Shown: positions 7,366 to 16,216, numbered from the stretch's first letter. The stretch: 52,115 bases of DNA from Sulfurovum sp. (GCA_026989435.1 JALSJI010000072.1:1-52115), one strand, 5' to 3'. Notes: a model not told the origin generated them from the sequence alone. Translations and numbers: made by a program.

Positions 7366-9027
7366 ATGATTGACAACAGTTCTATAGAATCTCTTAAAAA
7401 CAGTATAGATATTATCGATGTTGTAGGGTCTTACGTAGAGCTTAAAAAGGCAGGGGCAAACTACAAGGCGAATTGCCCCTTTCACGGAGAAAAAACACCC
7501 TCTTTTGTCGTAAGTCCTTCTAAGCAGATCTATCACTGTTTTGGTTGTGGGGTAGGGGGAGACAGTATCAAGTTTATCATGGAGATGGAAAAACTCTCAT
7601 ATCCTGAAGCCATAGAGAAACTAGCCTCTATGTTTAACTTTTCACTTAATTATACCAAGGGAAGTTCCGACTACTCCGATATTAAGCGCGTACTGGAAGC
7701 AATTGGCCAATGGTACGTAAAAAATCTTCATCAAAACCCCACAGCTAAAGCGTACCTCACGAGCAGGGGTGTCAGTCAAAGCTCTATAGAGCGTTTTGAG
7801 ATAGGGTATGTTCCCTCCGGGAAGGAGGTAATACGGTTTTTGGAGTCGGCACTGTTATCTTTGCCAAAAGCGGTAGAAGCAGGCATTATCGCAATGGGTG
7901 AAAACAAGCGGGGATATTATGCACGCTTGGCCGAACGTATCACCTTTCCCATATATGCCCCTAATGGCGGTATTGTAGGATTTGGAGGTCGGACAATTAC
8001 CGATCATCCGGCCAAGTATATTAACTCTCCGCAGACAAAGCTTTTTAACAAGTCTCGACTTCTCTATGGGTATCATCTGGCAAAAGAGAGTATTTATAAA
8101 AATAAAAGGCTGATTATATGCGAAGGCTATTTAGATGTCGTGATGTTTCATCAGGCAGGTTTTACGGAGGCAGTAGCAGGGATGGGTACGGCGTTGACAC
8201 CGGAGCATTTGCCGATGTTACGCAAGGGAGAACCTAAAATTATTTTAGCTTATGACGGAGATAAGGCCGGTATAGCAGCAGCACTGAAAGCGGCCTCTAT
8301 GTTAAGTAAAGCAGGGTTTGACGGAGGGGTGGTACTTTTCCCTCAAGGAGAGGATCCTGCCGATATGATAGCTAACGCAGAGAGTGAAAAAGTAGCTGCC
8401 TTGCTACGCAAGGCAAAGCCGATGATACCCTTTGTTATAGAGAAGACATGCGAAGGCTATGATCTTCATGATCCCCGTGCGAAAGAGGCAGCTTTTGCAG
8501 CCCTCAAAGAGTTTCTGGGAGGATTAAGTCAGATTGTCAAGGATGCCTATATCCCTCTGGCATCTACTCTACTGGGCATAGCGCCTGCGATGTTCAACAA
8601 TCAAACACGTATCTCTCAAGCCAAAGAGCGTTTTGCCGAGCGTAGAGACGATATTGCCCAGTTAAGTATTTTAAAAACGCTGTTGGAGAAACCGGAGCTT
8701 ATCGATATGGTTTTGAATGTGGTAGATAGAGATATGTTTGGAGAGTATGCCGATCTCTTTTCTGCTCTTTTGGAGGGGCAAAAAGAGCATCCAAAGCTTT
8801 CGGGTCTTTTGGTTGACGAGACATACCGTGTAATGAGCAAAGAGGAGATGAAACATCTTCTGCAGAATTTTCTGATAAAACAGTATGACAGAAAACTCAA
8901 AAGTATTGTCTCCGACACAGAGATTCCTTTTGCAAAAAAAAGTTTTTTTATTCGTAAGATCAAGACAGATATTATTCCTAGACTCAAACGGGGTGAACTT
9001 GTCACCTATGATATAAACTTAAGTTAA
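7366..9027 (+). CDS. dnaG: DNA primase
   Basis: It makes RNA primers at the replication fork. The 553-residue product has the N-terminal zinc finger (CPFHGEKTPSF, then CFGCGVGGD, residues ~38-65), the RNA-polymerase core with FGGRTI, and the TOPRIM motifs ICEGYLDVVMFHQAG (~residue 250) and LAYDGDKAGIAA (~305). The C-terminal part (~430-553) corresponds to the helicase-binding domain. The start is supported because residues 2-20 align with the usual DnaG N terminus. It diverges from the TPR gene, as in C. jejuni. Confidence 0.96.
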   Translation: MIDNSSIESLKNSIDIIDVVGSYVELKKAGANYKANCPFHGEKTPSFVVSPSKQIYHCFGCGVGGDSIKFIMEMEKLSYPEAIEKLASMFNFSLNYTKGSSDYSDIKRVLEAIGQWYVKNLHQNPTAKAYLTSRGVSQSSIERFEIGYVPSGKEVIRFLESALLSLPKAVEAGIIAMGENKRGYYARLAERITFPIYAPNGGIVGFGGRTITDHPAKYINSPQTKLFNKSRLLYGYHLAKESIYKNKRLIICEGYLDVVMFHQAGFTEAVAGMGTALTPEHLPMLRKGEPKIILAYDGDKAGIAAALKAASMLSKAGFDGGVVLFPQGEDPADMIANAESEKVAALLRKAKPMIPFVIEKTCEGYDLHDPRAKEAAFAALKEFLGGLSQIVKDAYIPLASTLLGIAPAMFNNQTRISQAKERFAERRDDIAQLSILKTLLEKPELIDMVLNVVDRDMFGEYADLFSALLEGQKEHPKLSGLLVDETYRVMSKEEMKHLLQNFLIKQYDRKLKSIVSDTEIPFAKKSFFIRKIKTDIIPRLKRGELVTYDINLS

Positions 9028-9050
9028 AAAAGGTGTATCAAACCTTAAAT

Positions 9051-9073
9051 CAAGGCAGATTTTATCTGCCTTG
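9051..9073 (+). terminator. perfect 10-bp hairpin between dnaG and tRNA-Ala
   Basis: CAAGGCAGAT (9051-9060) pairs with ATCTGCCTTG (9064-9073) over a TTT loop. There is no run of T after it, so as an intrinsic terminator it is imperfect, but its place 24 bases after the dnaG stop fits that role. Confidence 0.6.
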
Positions 9074-9076
9074 AGC

Positions 9077-9082
9077 TACAAT
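9077..9082 (+). promoter_or_regulatory. -10 box of tRNA-Ala
   Basis: TACAAT, 18 bases before the first base of the mature tRNA, directly after the dnaG hairpin. No convincing -35 box is seen. Confidence 0.4.
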
Positions 9083-9100
9083 ACATCTCTACAAAATCCC

Positions 9101-9176
9101 GGGGAATTAGCTCAGCTGGGAGAGCGCTTCGCTGGCAGCGAAGAGGTCGTCGGTTCGATCCCGATATTCTCCACCA
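9101..9176 (+). tRNA. tRNA-Ala (anticodon GGC)
   Basis: A full cloverleaf can be drawn. The acceptor stem GGGGAAT pairs with ATTCTCC and includes the G3:U70 pair that defines alanine identity. The anticodon stem CTTCG/CGAAG encloses loop CTGGCAG. A T arm with GGTTCGATC follows, and a genomically encoded CCA sits at 9174-9176. It reads GCC and GCU codons. Confidence 0.97.
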
Positions 9177-9191
9177 TGTTACTATGAAAAC

Positions 9192-9875
9192 TTACCGTAA
9201 GTTTATATAAGCCTTCGCATCATGCAAATTCAGGTAGTAGCGTAGATAGTTTATCCTCTTGTTTCCAACCCATGAACTTATCAGATGGTATTTAAATCTG
9301 CTCTCTTCAAGCAGGCTGTAGATATTGGGATTAAAGAGTCCTTTTTGGTATAAAAATAACCTGTTTCCTTCTACTTTATATAGAGCAGTCATAGGGGGTA
9401 TATCGCCTAAAATAGGCGTGTAGCTTACTTGAGTATTGCCAAATACTACCTTGATTAAATATTTTTTATCTTTGGAAGATCTGAGTACGGGAGCAAGATA
9501 AAATGTTTTATCTTTCAGCAAAGCATAAAAATTCTCTTCATCTTTAGCTGATTTTTCTGTTGAAGCGTGTTTGGAATGCGTAGGCCTTCTGGGGAAAAAA
9601 GTGGTTACAATAGAGGCATGGGGAAAGACTTTTTTGTAATGAGGCAAAAGTGTTGTCAAGAGGGATCTTTTTTTTGTCAACACCGTTCTAACCCTGTAGA
9701 TATGTTTGTCCTTTTCTATCACTATTGTGTCGCGTAGAGCCGGAGAGAAATTTGACAATGTTTGGTTGATCTCTTTTATCTCTTTGTAGATTGCCAGGTT
9801 GACAGTATAGAAGGAGCCAGCCAGCGTATAAAGAGGCGCTATAAGAAGTATGAGTATGGTTAAGGTGCGTATCAT
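9192..9875 (-). CDS. exported protein of unknown function
   Basis: The ATG at 9875 is preferred over a TTG two codons upstream, giving 227 residues. The N terminus (IRTLTILILLIAPLYTLAG) is a signal peptide, probably cleaved after LAG. The next ~70 residues (SFYTVNLAIYKEIKEINQTL..., KDKHIYRVRTVLTKKRS) resemble a SPOR-like alpha/beta unit (a conserved Y-V start and an arginine-rich strand), but this is weak. The rest, about 110 residues, has no recognised motif. A TATAAT lies upstream on this strand. It is flanked by tRNA genes on both sides. Confidence 0.65.
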   Translation of the reverse strand: MIRTLTILILLIAPLYTLAGSFYTVNLAIYKEIKEINQTLSNFSPALRDTIVIEKDKHIYRVRTVLTKKRSLLTTLLPHYKKVFPHASIVTTFFPRRPTHSKHASTEKSAKDEENFYALLKDKTFYLAPVLRSSKDKKYLIKVVFGNTQVSYTPILGDIPPMTALYKVEGNRLFLYQKGLFNPNIYSLLEESRFKYHLISSWVGNKRINYLRYYLNLHDAKAYINLR

Positions 9876-9936
9876 AGGCAAACTTTTTTAGGGTATTATA
9901 GTAGAATTCGGCATGATTGTAAAATCTGTTGTATGG

Positions 9937-10011
9937 TGGTGACCCCACGGAGACTCGAACTCCGGTAACATGGATGAAAACCATGGATCCTAACCGCTAG
10001 ACGATGGGGCC
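9937..10011 (-). tRNA. tRNA-Glu (anticodon UUC), copy 2
   Basis: On the minus strand it reads GGCCCCATCGTCTAG..., with anticodon stem CATGG/CCATG around loop TTTTCAT (anticodon TTC), T arm GGAGTTCGAGTCTCC, and an encoded CCA (complement TGG at 9937-9939). It is identical to the copy at 10033-10107 and separated from it by a 21-base spacer. The two are presumably processed from one transcript. Confidence 0.97.
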
Positions 10012-10032
10012 GATAAAAAGTACAAGAAAAAG

Positions 10033-10107
10033 TGGTGACCCCACGGAGACTCGAACTCCGGTAACATGGATGAAAACCATGGATCCTAACCGCTAGACGA
10101 TGGGGCC
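10033..10107 (-). tRNA. tRNA-Glu (anticodon UUC), copy 1
   Basis: This is the first-transcribed of two identical tandem tRNA-Glu genes, 75 bases including CCA. On this strand a TATAAT box (10128-10133) lies 20 bases upstream. Confidence 0.97.
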
Positions 10108-10127
10108 TTTGATTACTTGTGGTCGAG

Positions 10128-10133
10128 ATTATA
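10128..10133 (-). promoter_or_regulatory. -10 box of the tandem tRNA-Glu genes
   Basis: TATAAT on the minus strand, 20 bases before the 5' end of the first tRNA-Glu. Confidence 0.5.
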
Positions 10134-10167
10134 GTTTTTGAGTGCTTAAATCACTCTTAAAATAGGG

Positions 10168-10173
10168 TATACT
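10168..10173 (+). promoter_or_regulatory. -10 box of the lipoprotein-nfo pair
   Basis: TATACT 27 bases before the lipoprotein ATG. AAAGGA at 10186-10191 serves as ribosome binding site. Confidence 0.45.
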
Positions 10174-10200
10174 TTTTTAAAACACAAAGGAAAAAAGAGA

Positions 10201-10701
10201 ATGTTACGATGCAAAAAAGCAGTATACGTATTTTTGACACTCTCTTTAGGGTTCTTTCATGGCTGTGCCCCTAAGGAGTATGGAAAGCAAGAGAGTGCAT
10301 TTATCCTTTTTAAAACGCCCTCTTTTAAATATGCGGATTTGGGTTTTGTCTATGAGAATAAAGATGAGATAAAAGTAGAGATTTACGGAAGCGGCAAGGC
10401 ACTGATGCAGTTGGAAATTACGGCGAAAAAGATATGTATGGGCGTATTGGCATGTATGGATAAAAAAGATTTCAACACGAAGGTCTTAAACCGGAGTTAT
10501 CCCGATGATCTGATAGAGAATATTTTTAGAGCCAAGGCTATTTTTCATGCAGAGGGATTACAAAAAAAACGTAACGGCTTTACCCAAAATATTCTCAAGC
10601 CCCGTCAATATGATATTAAATACACTGTTTTCAATAAAGAGATATATTTTCATGATAGAATCAATCATATTGCTATTCAAGTAAAGAGGATGGGTTCATG
10701 A
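10201..10701 (+). CDS. small lipoprotein of unknown function
   Basis: The 166-residue product has a lipoprotein signal with [12 protein letters not shown] (lipobox cysteine ~22). The mature part is a mixed alpha/beta domain without recognised catalytic residues; it has only two further cysteines ([14 protein letters not shown]). Its stop overlaps the nfo start (ATGA, 4 bases), so the two are co-translated. A role in DNA repair is not implied by this alone. Confidence 0.75.
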   Translation: MLRCKKAVYVFLTLSLGFFHGCAPKEYGKQESAFILFKTPSFKYADLGFVYENKDEIKVEIYGSGKALMQLEITAKKICMGVLACMDKKDFNTKVLNRSYPDDLIENIFRAKAIFHAEGLQKKRNGFTQNILKPRQYDIKYTVFNKEIYFHDRINHIAIQVKRMGS

Positions 10702-11588
10702 AATATGTAGGGGCACATGTAAGTGCAAGCGGTGGAGTGGAGAATGCACCGCTCAATGCCATGTCAATAGGAGCAAAAGCATTTGCACTTTTTACCAAAA
10801 ACCAAAGACAATGGGTGGCAAAACCATTAGAGTCAAAAAGCATTGATGCCTTTCACGCAAACTTGGAAAAATCCGGTATTTTGCCTAAGCATGTGCTACC
10901 CCATGACTCCTATCTGATTAATCTTGGACACCCTGATGCGGATAAACTTGCAAAATCCAGAGAGGCGTTTATCGACGAATTGGAGCGTTGCCGTATCTTG
11001 GGTTTAGATAAGCTCAATTTTCATCCGGGATCACATCTGGTTAAGGTACCTAAAAAAGATCCTGAATACAGAGATAAGCTAATGAAAGCGGAGCTTGATT
11101 GTCTGGATGTTATAGCAGAATCAATGAATAGAGCCATAGAGGCAACCAAGGATTCAAATGTCAAGCTGGTGATAGAAAATACCGCAGGGCAGGGGAGTAA
11201 TCTGGGATATAGATTTGAGCATTTGGCTCATATTATAGAGAAGGTAGAGGATAAAAGCCGTGTAGGGGTATGTATAGATACCTGCCATACCTTCACGGGA
11301 GGATATGATTTAAGAACAAAAGAGGCCTATGCCGAAACGATGGATACTTTTGGAAAGACGGTAGGGTTTGAGTATCTCATGGGAATGCATATCAATGATT
11401 CTAAACCGCCGCTAGGCTCCAGGGTAGATAGGCACCACTCTTTGGGGCAGGGTGAGATAGGTTGGGATGCTTTTAGGTGTATTATGCATGACGATCGCAT
11501 GGATGATATACCGCTTATTTTGGAGACTATAGATGAGTCGATTTGGGCAGAGGAGATTCAAGCACTGTATGCGTTTATCCGGGAGTAA
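10698..11588 (+). CDS. nfo: endonuclease IV (AP endonuclease)
   Basis: It cuts DNA at abasic sites using three zinc ions. The 296-residue product begins with [16 protein letters not shown], carries LNFHPGSH (~residue 110), [20 protein letters not shown] (~155-175), [16 protein letters not shown] (~195), [20 protein letters not shown] (~230-250) and ends with LILETID. These contain the His, Glu and Asp metal ligands of the family, and the length is typical. Confidence 0.96.
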   Translation: MKYVGAHVSASGGVENAPLNAMSIGAKAFALFTKNQRQWVAKPLESKSIDAFHANLEKSGILPKHVLPHDSYLINLGHPDADKLAKSREAFIDELERCRILGLDKLNFHPGSHLVKVPKKDPEYRDKLMKAELDCLDVIAESMNRAIEATKDSNVKLVIENTAGQGSNLGYRFEHLAHIIEKVEDKSRVGVCIDTCHTFTGGYDLRTKEAYAETMDTFGKTVGFEYLMGMHINDSKPPLGSRVDRHHSLGQGEIGWDAFRCIMHDDRMDDIPLILETIDESIWAEEIQALYAFIRE

Positions 11589-11608
11589 GTATTGAAAAGG
11601 AGAAGATG

Positions 11609-12832
11609 ATGCAAATTAATCCGAAAACATTGGTATGGTGTGCGGTGCTCTCATCGGCAGCAGTAGCCGGAGGGTATAAAATTCCGGAGCAATCTTTAAA
11701 CTCTATGGCACTAGGAGGGGCAAATATTGCATATACTACAGGGGCCGATGCCAACTATGACAACCCTGCAAATATCAGTTATTTAAAAGCAGACAGAAGT
11801 TATGTCGAAGGGGGAGTTACACTGGTGCACTTGCCTTCTAACATATATACGCTGATAGATCCCTATTCGGGGAAATCCGAGATAGAAAATATTCCCATTC
11901 CCTTTTTACATTATGTAGCAAAACCTATTGGTGACTTTAGGTGGGGTGTGAGTATGGTAATCCCCGGAGGACTTACAAAGAGATGGGAGAGCCAACCCCA
12001 AAAATCCTTTGTTGAAGAGTTTAGTCTTAAGGTGATAGAGATCAATCCGAATCTTTCCTATAAAATTGCCGATAATGTTAGTATCGCAGGCGGTGTGAGG
12101 TTTGTCTATAGCGAAGGTATTGTAAAAAGTACAGGGCAAATTTCTCGTGATATGGAGGGTAATACCTTTGCTTTTGGATACAATACGGCACTGCTCTACA
12201 AGCCAACGTCAGATATCAATTTTGCACTGACCTATCGCTCCAATATAGATTTAGATCAAGAAGGAAATGCAAAACTATTCTCCGGTACTCAGCTGGTATA
12301 TGATGCAAAGGCCTCCGTATCCGTACCTTTACCTGCGAGTTTGAATCTCGCCGTCTCTAAAACATGGCAGGAAAAATTTACTTTGGAGTTGAATTATGAA
12401 AGAACTTTTTGGTCAACATACAAGCATTTGGATTTTGAGTATGGAGGTGCAGATATTGGCGCTTTAAAAAGCTTTTTTGATACCCCTATACCCAAAAACT
12501 GGAAAGATACTAACACCTTTCGCATCGGTGCGACTATCGATATGGATAAGATAACTGCCATGTTCGGATTTGCCATAGATGAGACGCCCGTACCTGTGAA
12601 TACACTGGGGTTTGAAACACCGGACACAGATGCAAAAATAGTATCTATGGGGATGAAGTATCGGCAAACAGAAAATTTTTCATGGGGCATTGCACTGCTT
12701 TATGATAGCAAAGAGGCTATTCGTATAGAGCCAAATACCACGATTACCAATAATCCGGTGCTTGCCAATGGAGGCACGTTTACCGGAGGCGGGGCATTTC
12801 TCGGTACCATAGGCGTATCATACGAGTATTAG
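11609..12832 (+). CDS. FadL-family outer membrane channel for fatty acids / hydrophobic compounds
   Basis: The ATG at 11609 is chosen because GGAG sits 6 bases before it; the preceding ATG at 11606 is too close. The product has 407 residues. A cleaved signal peptide ends at AAVAGG, followed by YKIPEQSLNSMALGGANIAY and DANYDNPANISYL, the plug-region signature of FadL/TodX proteins. The rest alternates short beta strands and ends in an aromatic residue (VSYEY), as expected for a beta barrel. One base separates it from the acyl-CoA synthetase gene, which suggests uptake and activation of fatty acids as a unit. Confidence 0.9.
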   Translation: MQINPKTLVWCAVLSSAAVAGGYKIPEQSLNSMALGGANIAYTTGADANYDNPANISYLKADRSYVEGGVTLVHLPSNIYTLIDPYSGKSEIENIPIPFLHYVAKPIGDFRWGVSMVIPGGLTKRWESQPQKSFVEEFSLKVIEINPNLSYKIADNVSIAGGVRFVYSEGIVKSTGQISRDMEGNTFAFGYNTALLYKPTSDINFALTYRSNIDLDQEGNAKLFSGTQLVYDAKASVSVPLPASLNLAVSKTWQEKFTLELNYERTFWSTYKHLDFEYGGADIGALKSFFDTPIPKNWKDTNTFRIGATIDMDKITAMFGFAIDETPVPVNTLGFETPDTDAKIVSMGMKYRQTENFSWGIALLYDSKEAIRIEPNTTITNNPVLANGGTFTGGGAFLGTIGVSYEY

Positions 12833-12833
12833 C

Positions 12834-14363
12834 ATGAAATATAGATTTCGTCATTTTTATCAATTGATTCAACACCATGGGGAAAAACGTAAAAATAAAA
12901 CGGCTCTGTTCGTAGATGAGAGTAAAATTACCTATGGCGACATTTTGGAGCAAGCAGATAAGCTTGCGGTATATTTAATAGAGCAAGGCGTAAGAGAGAA
13001 CGATAAAGTAGCACTCTTTTTGCGTAATTGTCCCGAGTTTGTTTATGCTATTTTTGCAGTCGCAAAAATAGGTGCTATTCTTGTACCCGTGAACACCTTT
13101 TTAAAAGAAGAAGAGCTTGATTATATTTTACAAAACTCTCAAAGTAACTATGTCATTGCATCAGAGGTATATCAAAATGTAATGAAGAAGAGTCAGGCCT
13201 CTACACTCTGTAAGGGGATACTTTGGGAGACTGAGAGAGAGGGATTCAGGTACGGTAAACATCCTGTGCATACCAAAGAGCACTTTGAACCGGTCCAAAA
13301 AGACTTGGATGATATCGCAGTCTTTATTTATACCTCCGGTACTACAGGTAAACCAAAGGGTGCGATGCTCAGTTACAGAAATATTCTCTCCAACACGGAA
13401 TCGGGTAGAAGAACCATTAACGTAAAACCAAGAGACAGAGCGATAGTCTTTCTTCCTATGTTTCACTCATTTACCTTCTCTATAGGGGTGATGCTCCCTC
13501 TTTATGTAGGAGCAAGCATAGTGATTATTAAGTCTCTACAGCCCTTTTCCAATATTTTTAAGCAGATGCTCACAAAACGCGTTACTATCTTTTTCGGAAT
13601 TCCCGATGTTTATAATGCCATAGCCAAGGCGAAGCTTCCTTGGTACTTTATGTGGTTTAATGCCGTTCGTGCGTTTATATCGGGTGCAGCGCCCTTACAG
13701 CCAAAGACACTCGATGCAATGGCTAAAAAATTTAAACGTGCAACACTGCTTGAGGGTTATGGACTCTCCGAAGCGAGTCCTGCCGTATCTATGAACACCT
13801 TTAAGAAACAAAAGGTAGGATCGGTCGGTACGGCACTTTATGGTTATGAGATAAAGGCGGTCGATGAGGAGATGGATGAACTGCCAAGAGGCGGTATCGG
13901 AGATATTATCGTAAGGGGCGATAATGTGATGCAGGGCTATTTTAACCTCCCTGAAGCTACACGAGAAACCATTGTGAACGGGTGGCTATTAACCGGAGAT
14001 GTAGGTTATATGGATGATGAAGGGTTTTTGTTTATTGTTGATAGAAAAAAAGATCTTATTATCTCCAAAGGGATTAATATCTATCCTCGCGAGATAGAGG
14101 AGGTGATAGATGGCTTTGAGGGGGTAGGTATGTCTGCTGTTGTCGGTATACCGGATGAAAAGAGCGGTGAAGTACCTGTGGCCTATATCGAGCCGGAGGA
14201 GGGTGTAAAGCATATAGATGAGAGGATATTAAAAGAGTATATGAAAGAGCATCTTGCAAACTATAAAATACCCAAGCAGATTCATATCATTGAGGCTTTG
14301 CCAAAAAATGCTACGGGGAAAGTTTTAAAACGTCAGTTAAAAAAATCGACACATCCTCTATAA
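12834..14363 (+). CDS. acyl-CoA synthetase (AMP-forming, long-chain type)
   Basis: It activates a carboxylic acid, most likely a fatty acid, to its CoA thioester via an acyl-adenylate. The 509-residue product shows the AMP-binding motif YTSGTTGKPKGAML (~residue 165), GYGLSEASPAVSMN (~305), LTGDVGYMDDEGFLFIVDRK (~385-405) with the Asp and hinge residues, and the catalytic lysine region PKNATGKVLKRQLK near the end. It immediately follows the FadL-type gene. FadD is the closest description; the exact chain-length preference cannot be read from the sequence. Confidence 0.9.
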   Translation: MKYRFRHFYQLIQHHGEKRKNKTALFVDESKITYGDILEQADKLAVYLIEQGVRENDKVALFLRNCPEFVYAIFAVAKIGAILVPVNTFLKEEELDYILQNSQSNYVIASEVYQNVMKKSQASTLCKGILWETEREGFRYGKHPVHTKEHFEPVQKDLDDIAVFIYTSGTTGKPKGAMLSYRNILSNTESGRRTINVKPRDRAIVFLPMFHSFTFSIGVMLPLYVGASIVIIKSLQPFSNIFKQMLTKRVTIFFGIPDVYNAIAKAKLPWYFMWFNAVRAFISGAAPLQPKTLDAMAKKFKRATLLEGYGLSEASPAVSMNTFKKQKVGSVGTALYGYEIKAVDEEMDELPRGGIGDIIVRGDNVMQGYFNLPEATRETIVNGWLLTGDVGYMDDEGFLFIVDRKKDLIISKGINIYPREIEEVIDGFEGVGMSAVVGIPDEKSGEVPVAYIEPEEGVKHIDERILKEYMKEHLANYKIPKQIHIIEALPKNATGKVLKRQLKKSTHPL

Positions 14364-14372
14364 GCAGCGTAG

Positions 14373-15509
14373 ATGAAAGCTATTACAAATGCCAAGCTCA
14401 TTGTCGGTGACAAGATTGTCAAAGAGAAGATACTCCTTTTTGACAATAAAATTATAGGTATAGACACATTGAGCAACACTCAAAATATAGATCTGATAGA
14501 TGCAAAAGGCAACTATGTCAGTGCAGGATTTATAGATATGCATATACACGGTTCAGGCGGTGCAGATGTCATGGATGCCACTTTTGAGGCTATAGAGAAG
14601 CTCTCCGGCACTCTCATATCGACAGGAACCACTTCGTTTTTGGCAACAACAATGACAATGCCTACGGAAGTGATTGACAAGGCTTTACGCAATATAAAAA
14701 AGTATAAAGACGCCGTAAGTGGCGCAAAGATCATAGGTGTACACCTAGAGGGCCCTTTTATCAATGCTTTGAGGCATGGGGCACAGGATAAAAACCATCT
14801 TCAAATACCTAATGTTCAACTCATAAAAAAGTATATGGATATCATCAAGATGATTACTCTTGCACCGGAGTTGGAGGGAGCAGAGAGATTTGTAAAGCAG
14901 ATAGCAACAGAGTATCCGCATGTGATACTTAGCGCAGGACACAGTGAAGCAAATTACGATGAAGCTATGGAGAGTTTCAAGTGGGGCATCTGTCATGCAA
15001 CACATCTCTTTAATGCTATGCCAAACTACCATCATCGTAATCCTGGTCTTATCGGTGCAGTCTTTGAGAGTGATGTAAGCTGTGATATCATCGCAGATTT
15101 GGTACATACGCATGCGAGTGCACTTGATGTGGCATATAGGCTCAAAGGCGACAAGCTTATGCTTATTACTGATGCTATGCGTGCAGGATGTATGAAGTCC
15201 GGTACGTATGATTTAGGCGGACAGGAGGTAGAGGTTAAAGAGGGTAAGGCATTTTTACGTGACGGTACCTTAGCAGGCTCTGTGCTTAAGATGAACGAAG
15301 CTTTGTCAAATATGTGTAAACATAGCAGTATGGGTATTGTCGAGGCCGTTAATGCGGTAACCAAGATACCTGCACAAAAGTTAGGGATTAAAAAAGGTGA
15401 ACTCAAAAAAGGGTATGATGCAGATATTGTGATCTTTGATAAAGCCTTTCATGTGATGCAAACAATCATAGACGGTGAGACAAAATATACAAGGATAACG
15501 GAGCTATAG
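14373..15509 (+). CDS. nagA: N-acetylglucosamine-6-phosphate deacetylase
   Basis: It removes the acetyl group from GlcNAc-6-phosphate. The 378-residue product has the amidohydrolase metal site motif GFIDMHIHGSGGADVMD (~residues 52-68), HLEGPFIN (~127), SAGHSEANYDE (~190), THLFNAMPNYHHR (~210) and the catalytic aspartate in LITDAMRAG (~267). It lies 9 bases after the acyl-CoA synthetase gene but belongs functionally with the PTS genes just downstream. No glucosamine-6-phosphate deaminase (nagB) is in the window. Confidence 0.94.
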   Translation: MKAITNAKLIVGDKIVKEKILLFDNKIIGIDTLSNTQNIDLIDAKGNYVSAGFIDMHIHGSGGADVMDATFEAIEKLSGTLISTGTTSFLATTMTMPTEVIDKALRNIKKYKDAVSGAKIIGVHLEGPFINALRHGAQDKNHLQIPNVQLIKKYMDIIKMITLAPELEGAERFVKQIATEYPHVILSAGHSEANYDEAMESFKWGICHATHLFNAMPNYHHRNPGLIGAVFESDVSCDIIADLVHTHASALDVAYRLKGDKLMLITDAMRAGCMKSGTYDLGGQEVEVKEGKAFLRDGTLAGSVLKMNEALSNMCKHSSMGIVEAVNAVTKIPAQKLGIKKGELKKGYDADIVIFDKAFHVMQTIIDGETKYTRITEL

Positions 15510-15555
15510 AGTTGTCTAAACAGATAGGTTTTGTGCAGGAAACTTTAAAAAGTCA

Positions 15556-15564
15556 TGTTACAAT
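15556..15564 (+). promoter_or_regulatory. extended -10 promoter for the EIIA gene
   Basis: TGTTACAAT (TGn plus TACAAT) lies 36 bases before the EIIA start. The 90-base gap after nagA therefore carries its own promoter. AGAGG upstream of the ATG is the ribosome binding site. Confidence 0.45.
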
Positions 15565-15599
15565 AGAGTGAAAAATATTCTAAATAAAGAGGCAGATAG

Positions 15600-16070
15600 A
15601 TGTTTGGATTTTTAAAACGTAAACATAGAGACATTGTCGCACCGGCAGATGGACGGATTGTGGCATTAGAGTCGGTGAATGATGAGGTGTTTTCACAAAA
15701 AATGGCAGGGGACGGAGTGGCAATCATACCGGTAACAGGAAGTTTTGCTGCACCCATAGACGGCATAGTCTCAAAAATATTTTCTACCAACCATGCCTAC
15801 AGTATCAAATCACATAAAGATTTGGAAGTGTTGGTGCATATCGGTCTTGAGACGGTAGCACTCGATGGAGAGGGCTTTACTCCTGTTGCCAAAGAGGGTG
15901 ATATGGTCAAAGCGGGAGATACTATTATTGATGCAGACCTATCCTATCTTAAGTCGCATGCAAAAGATATAGTCACGCCTATACTGATTACAGACGAGAG
16001 TGATGTCAAAACAATAGAAAAAAAATATACTATTGTAAAAACAGGGGATAAAATTATGGAGGTAAGCTAA
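15600..16070 (+). CDS. crr: PTS EIIA component, glucose/GlcNAc (Crr) type
   Basis: It accepts phosphate from HPr and passes it to EIIB. The 156-residue product matches the EIIA-Glc fold: ADGRIVALESVNDEVFSQKM at residues 16-35, MAGDGVAIIP, then NHAYSI with the accessory His65, and LVHIGLETVALDG with the phosphorylated His80. It is a free-standing protein, whereas in NagE-type permeases this domain is usually fused. The partner EIICB is encoded 2.9 kb away on the opposite strand. A 31-codon gene overlaps its stop. Confidence 0.93.
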   Translation: MFGFLKRKHRDIVAPADGRIVALESVNDEVFSQKMAGDGVAIIPVTGSFAAPIDGIVSKIFSTNHAYSIKSHKDLEVLVHIGLETVALDGEGFTPVAKEGDMVKAGDTIIDADLSYLKSHAKDIVTPILITDESDVKTIEKKYTIVKTGDKIMEVS

Positions 16071-16165
16071 TGCCGCAAAGCAATGATATCTATTACTATC
16101 TCGCGTATGCTGTGATATTGGTAGCATTTTTTGTTGTGATGAAAATGCCCAAAAAAAAGAAATAG
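16070..16165 (+). CDS. 31-residue single-span membrane peptide coupled to EIIA
   Basis: The start codon shares its A with the EIIA stop (TAATG), and the GGAGGTAAGC just before gives a strong ribosome binding site (GGAGG 15-11 bases upstream of the overlap). The product reads MPQSNDIYYYLAYAVILVAF then FVVMKMPKKKK: a short polar head, a ~18-residue hydrophobic span and a lysine-rich cytoplasmic tail. The topology is that of a small inner-membrane regulatory peptide. I recognise no family. Coupling to EIIA suggests a role at the PTS permease, which is inference. Confidence 0.6.
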   Translation: MPQSNDIYYYLAYAVILVAFFVVMKMPKKKK

Positions 16166-16203
16166 TAAGCTTGCAGTATAATATTTTTTTAATTTTACTT
16201 TAG

Positions 16204-16209
16204 TATACT
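16204..16209 (+). promoter_or_regulatory. -10 box for the response regulator gene, leaderless geometry
   Basis: TATACT ends 7 bases before the ATG at 16217. The intervening TTATTTT has no Shine-Dalgarno sequence. An AGTATA at about 16175-16180 forms an inverted repeat with this box. Confidence 0.45.
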
Positions 16210-16216
16210 TTATTTT

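Noticed and set aside
9937-10107. Tandem identical tRNA-Glu genes as a possible attachment site duplication
   Set aside because: Both are full length with encoded CCA, only 21 bases lie between them, and no integrase or phage gene is near. Simple tandem duplication is enough.
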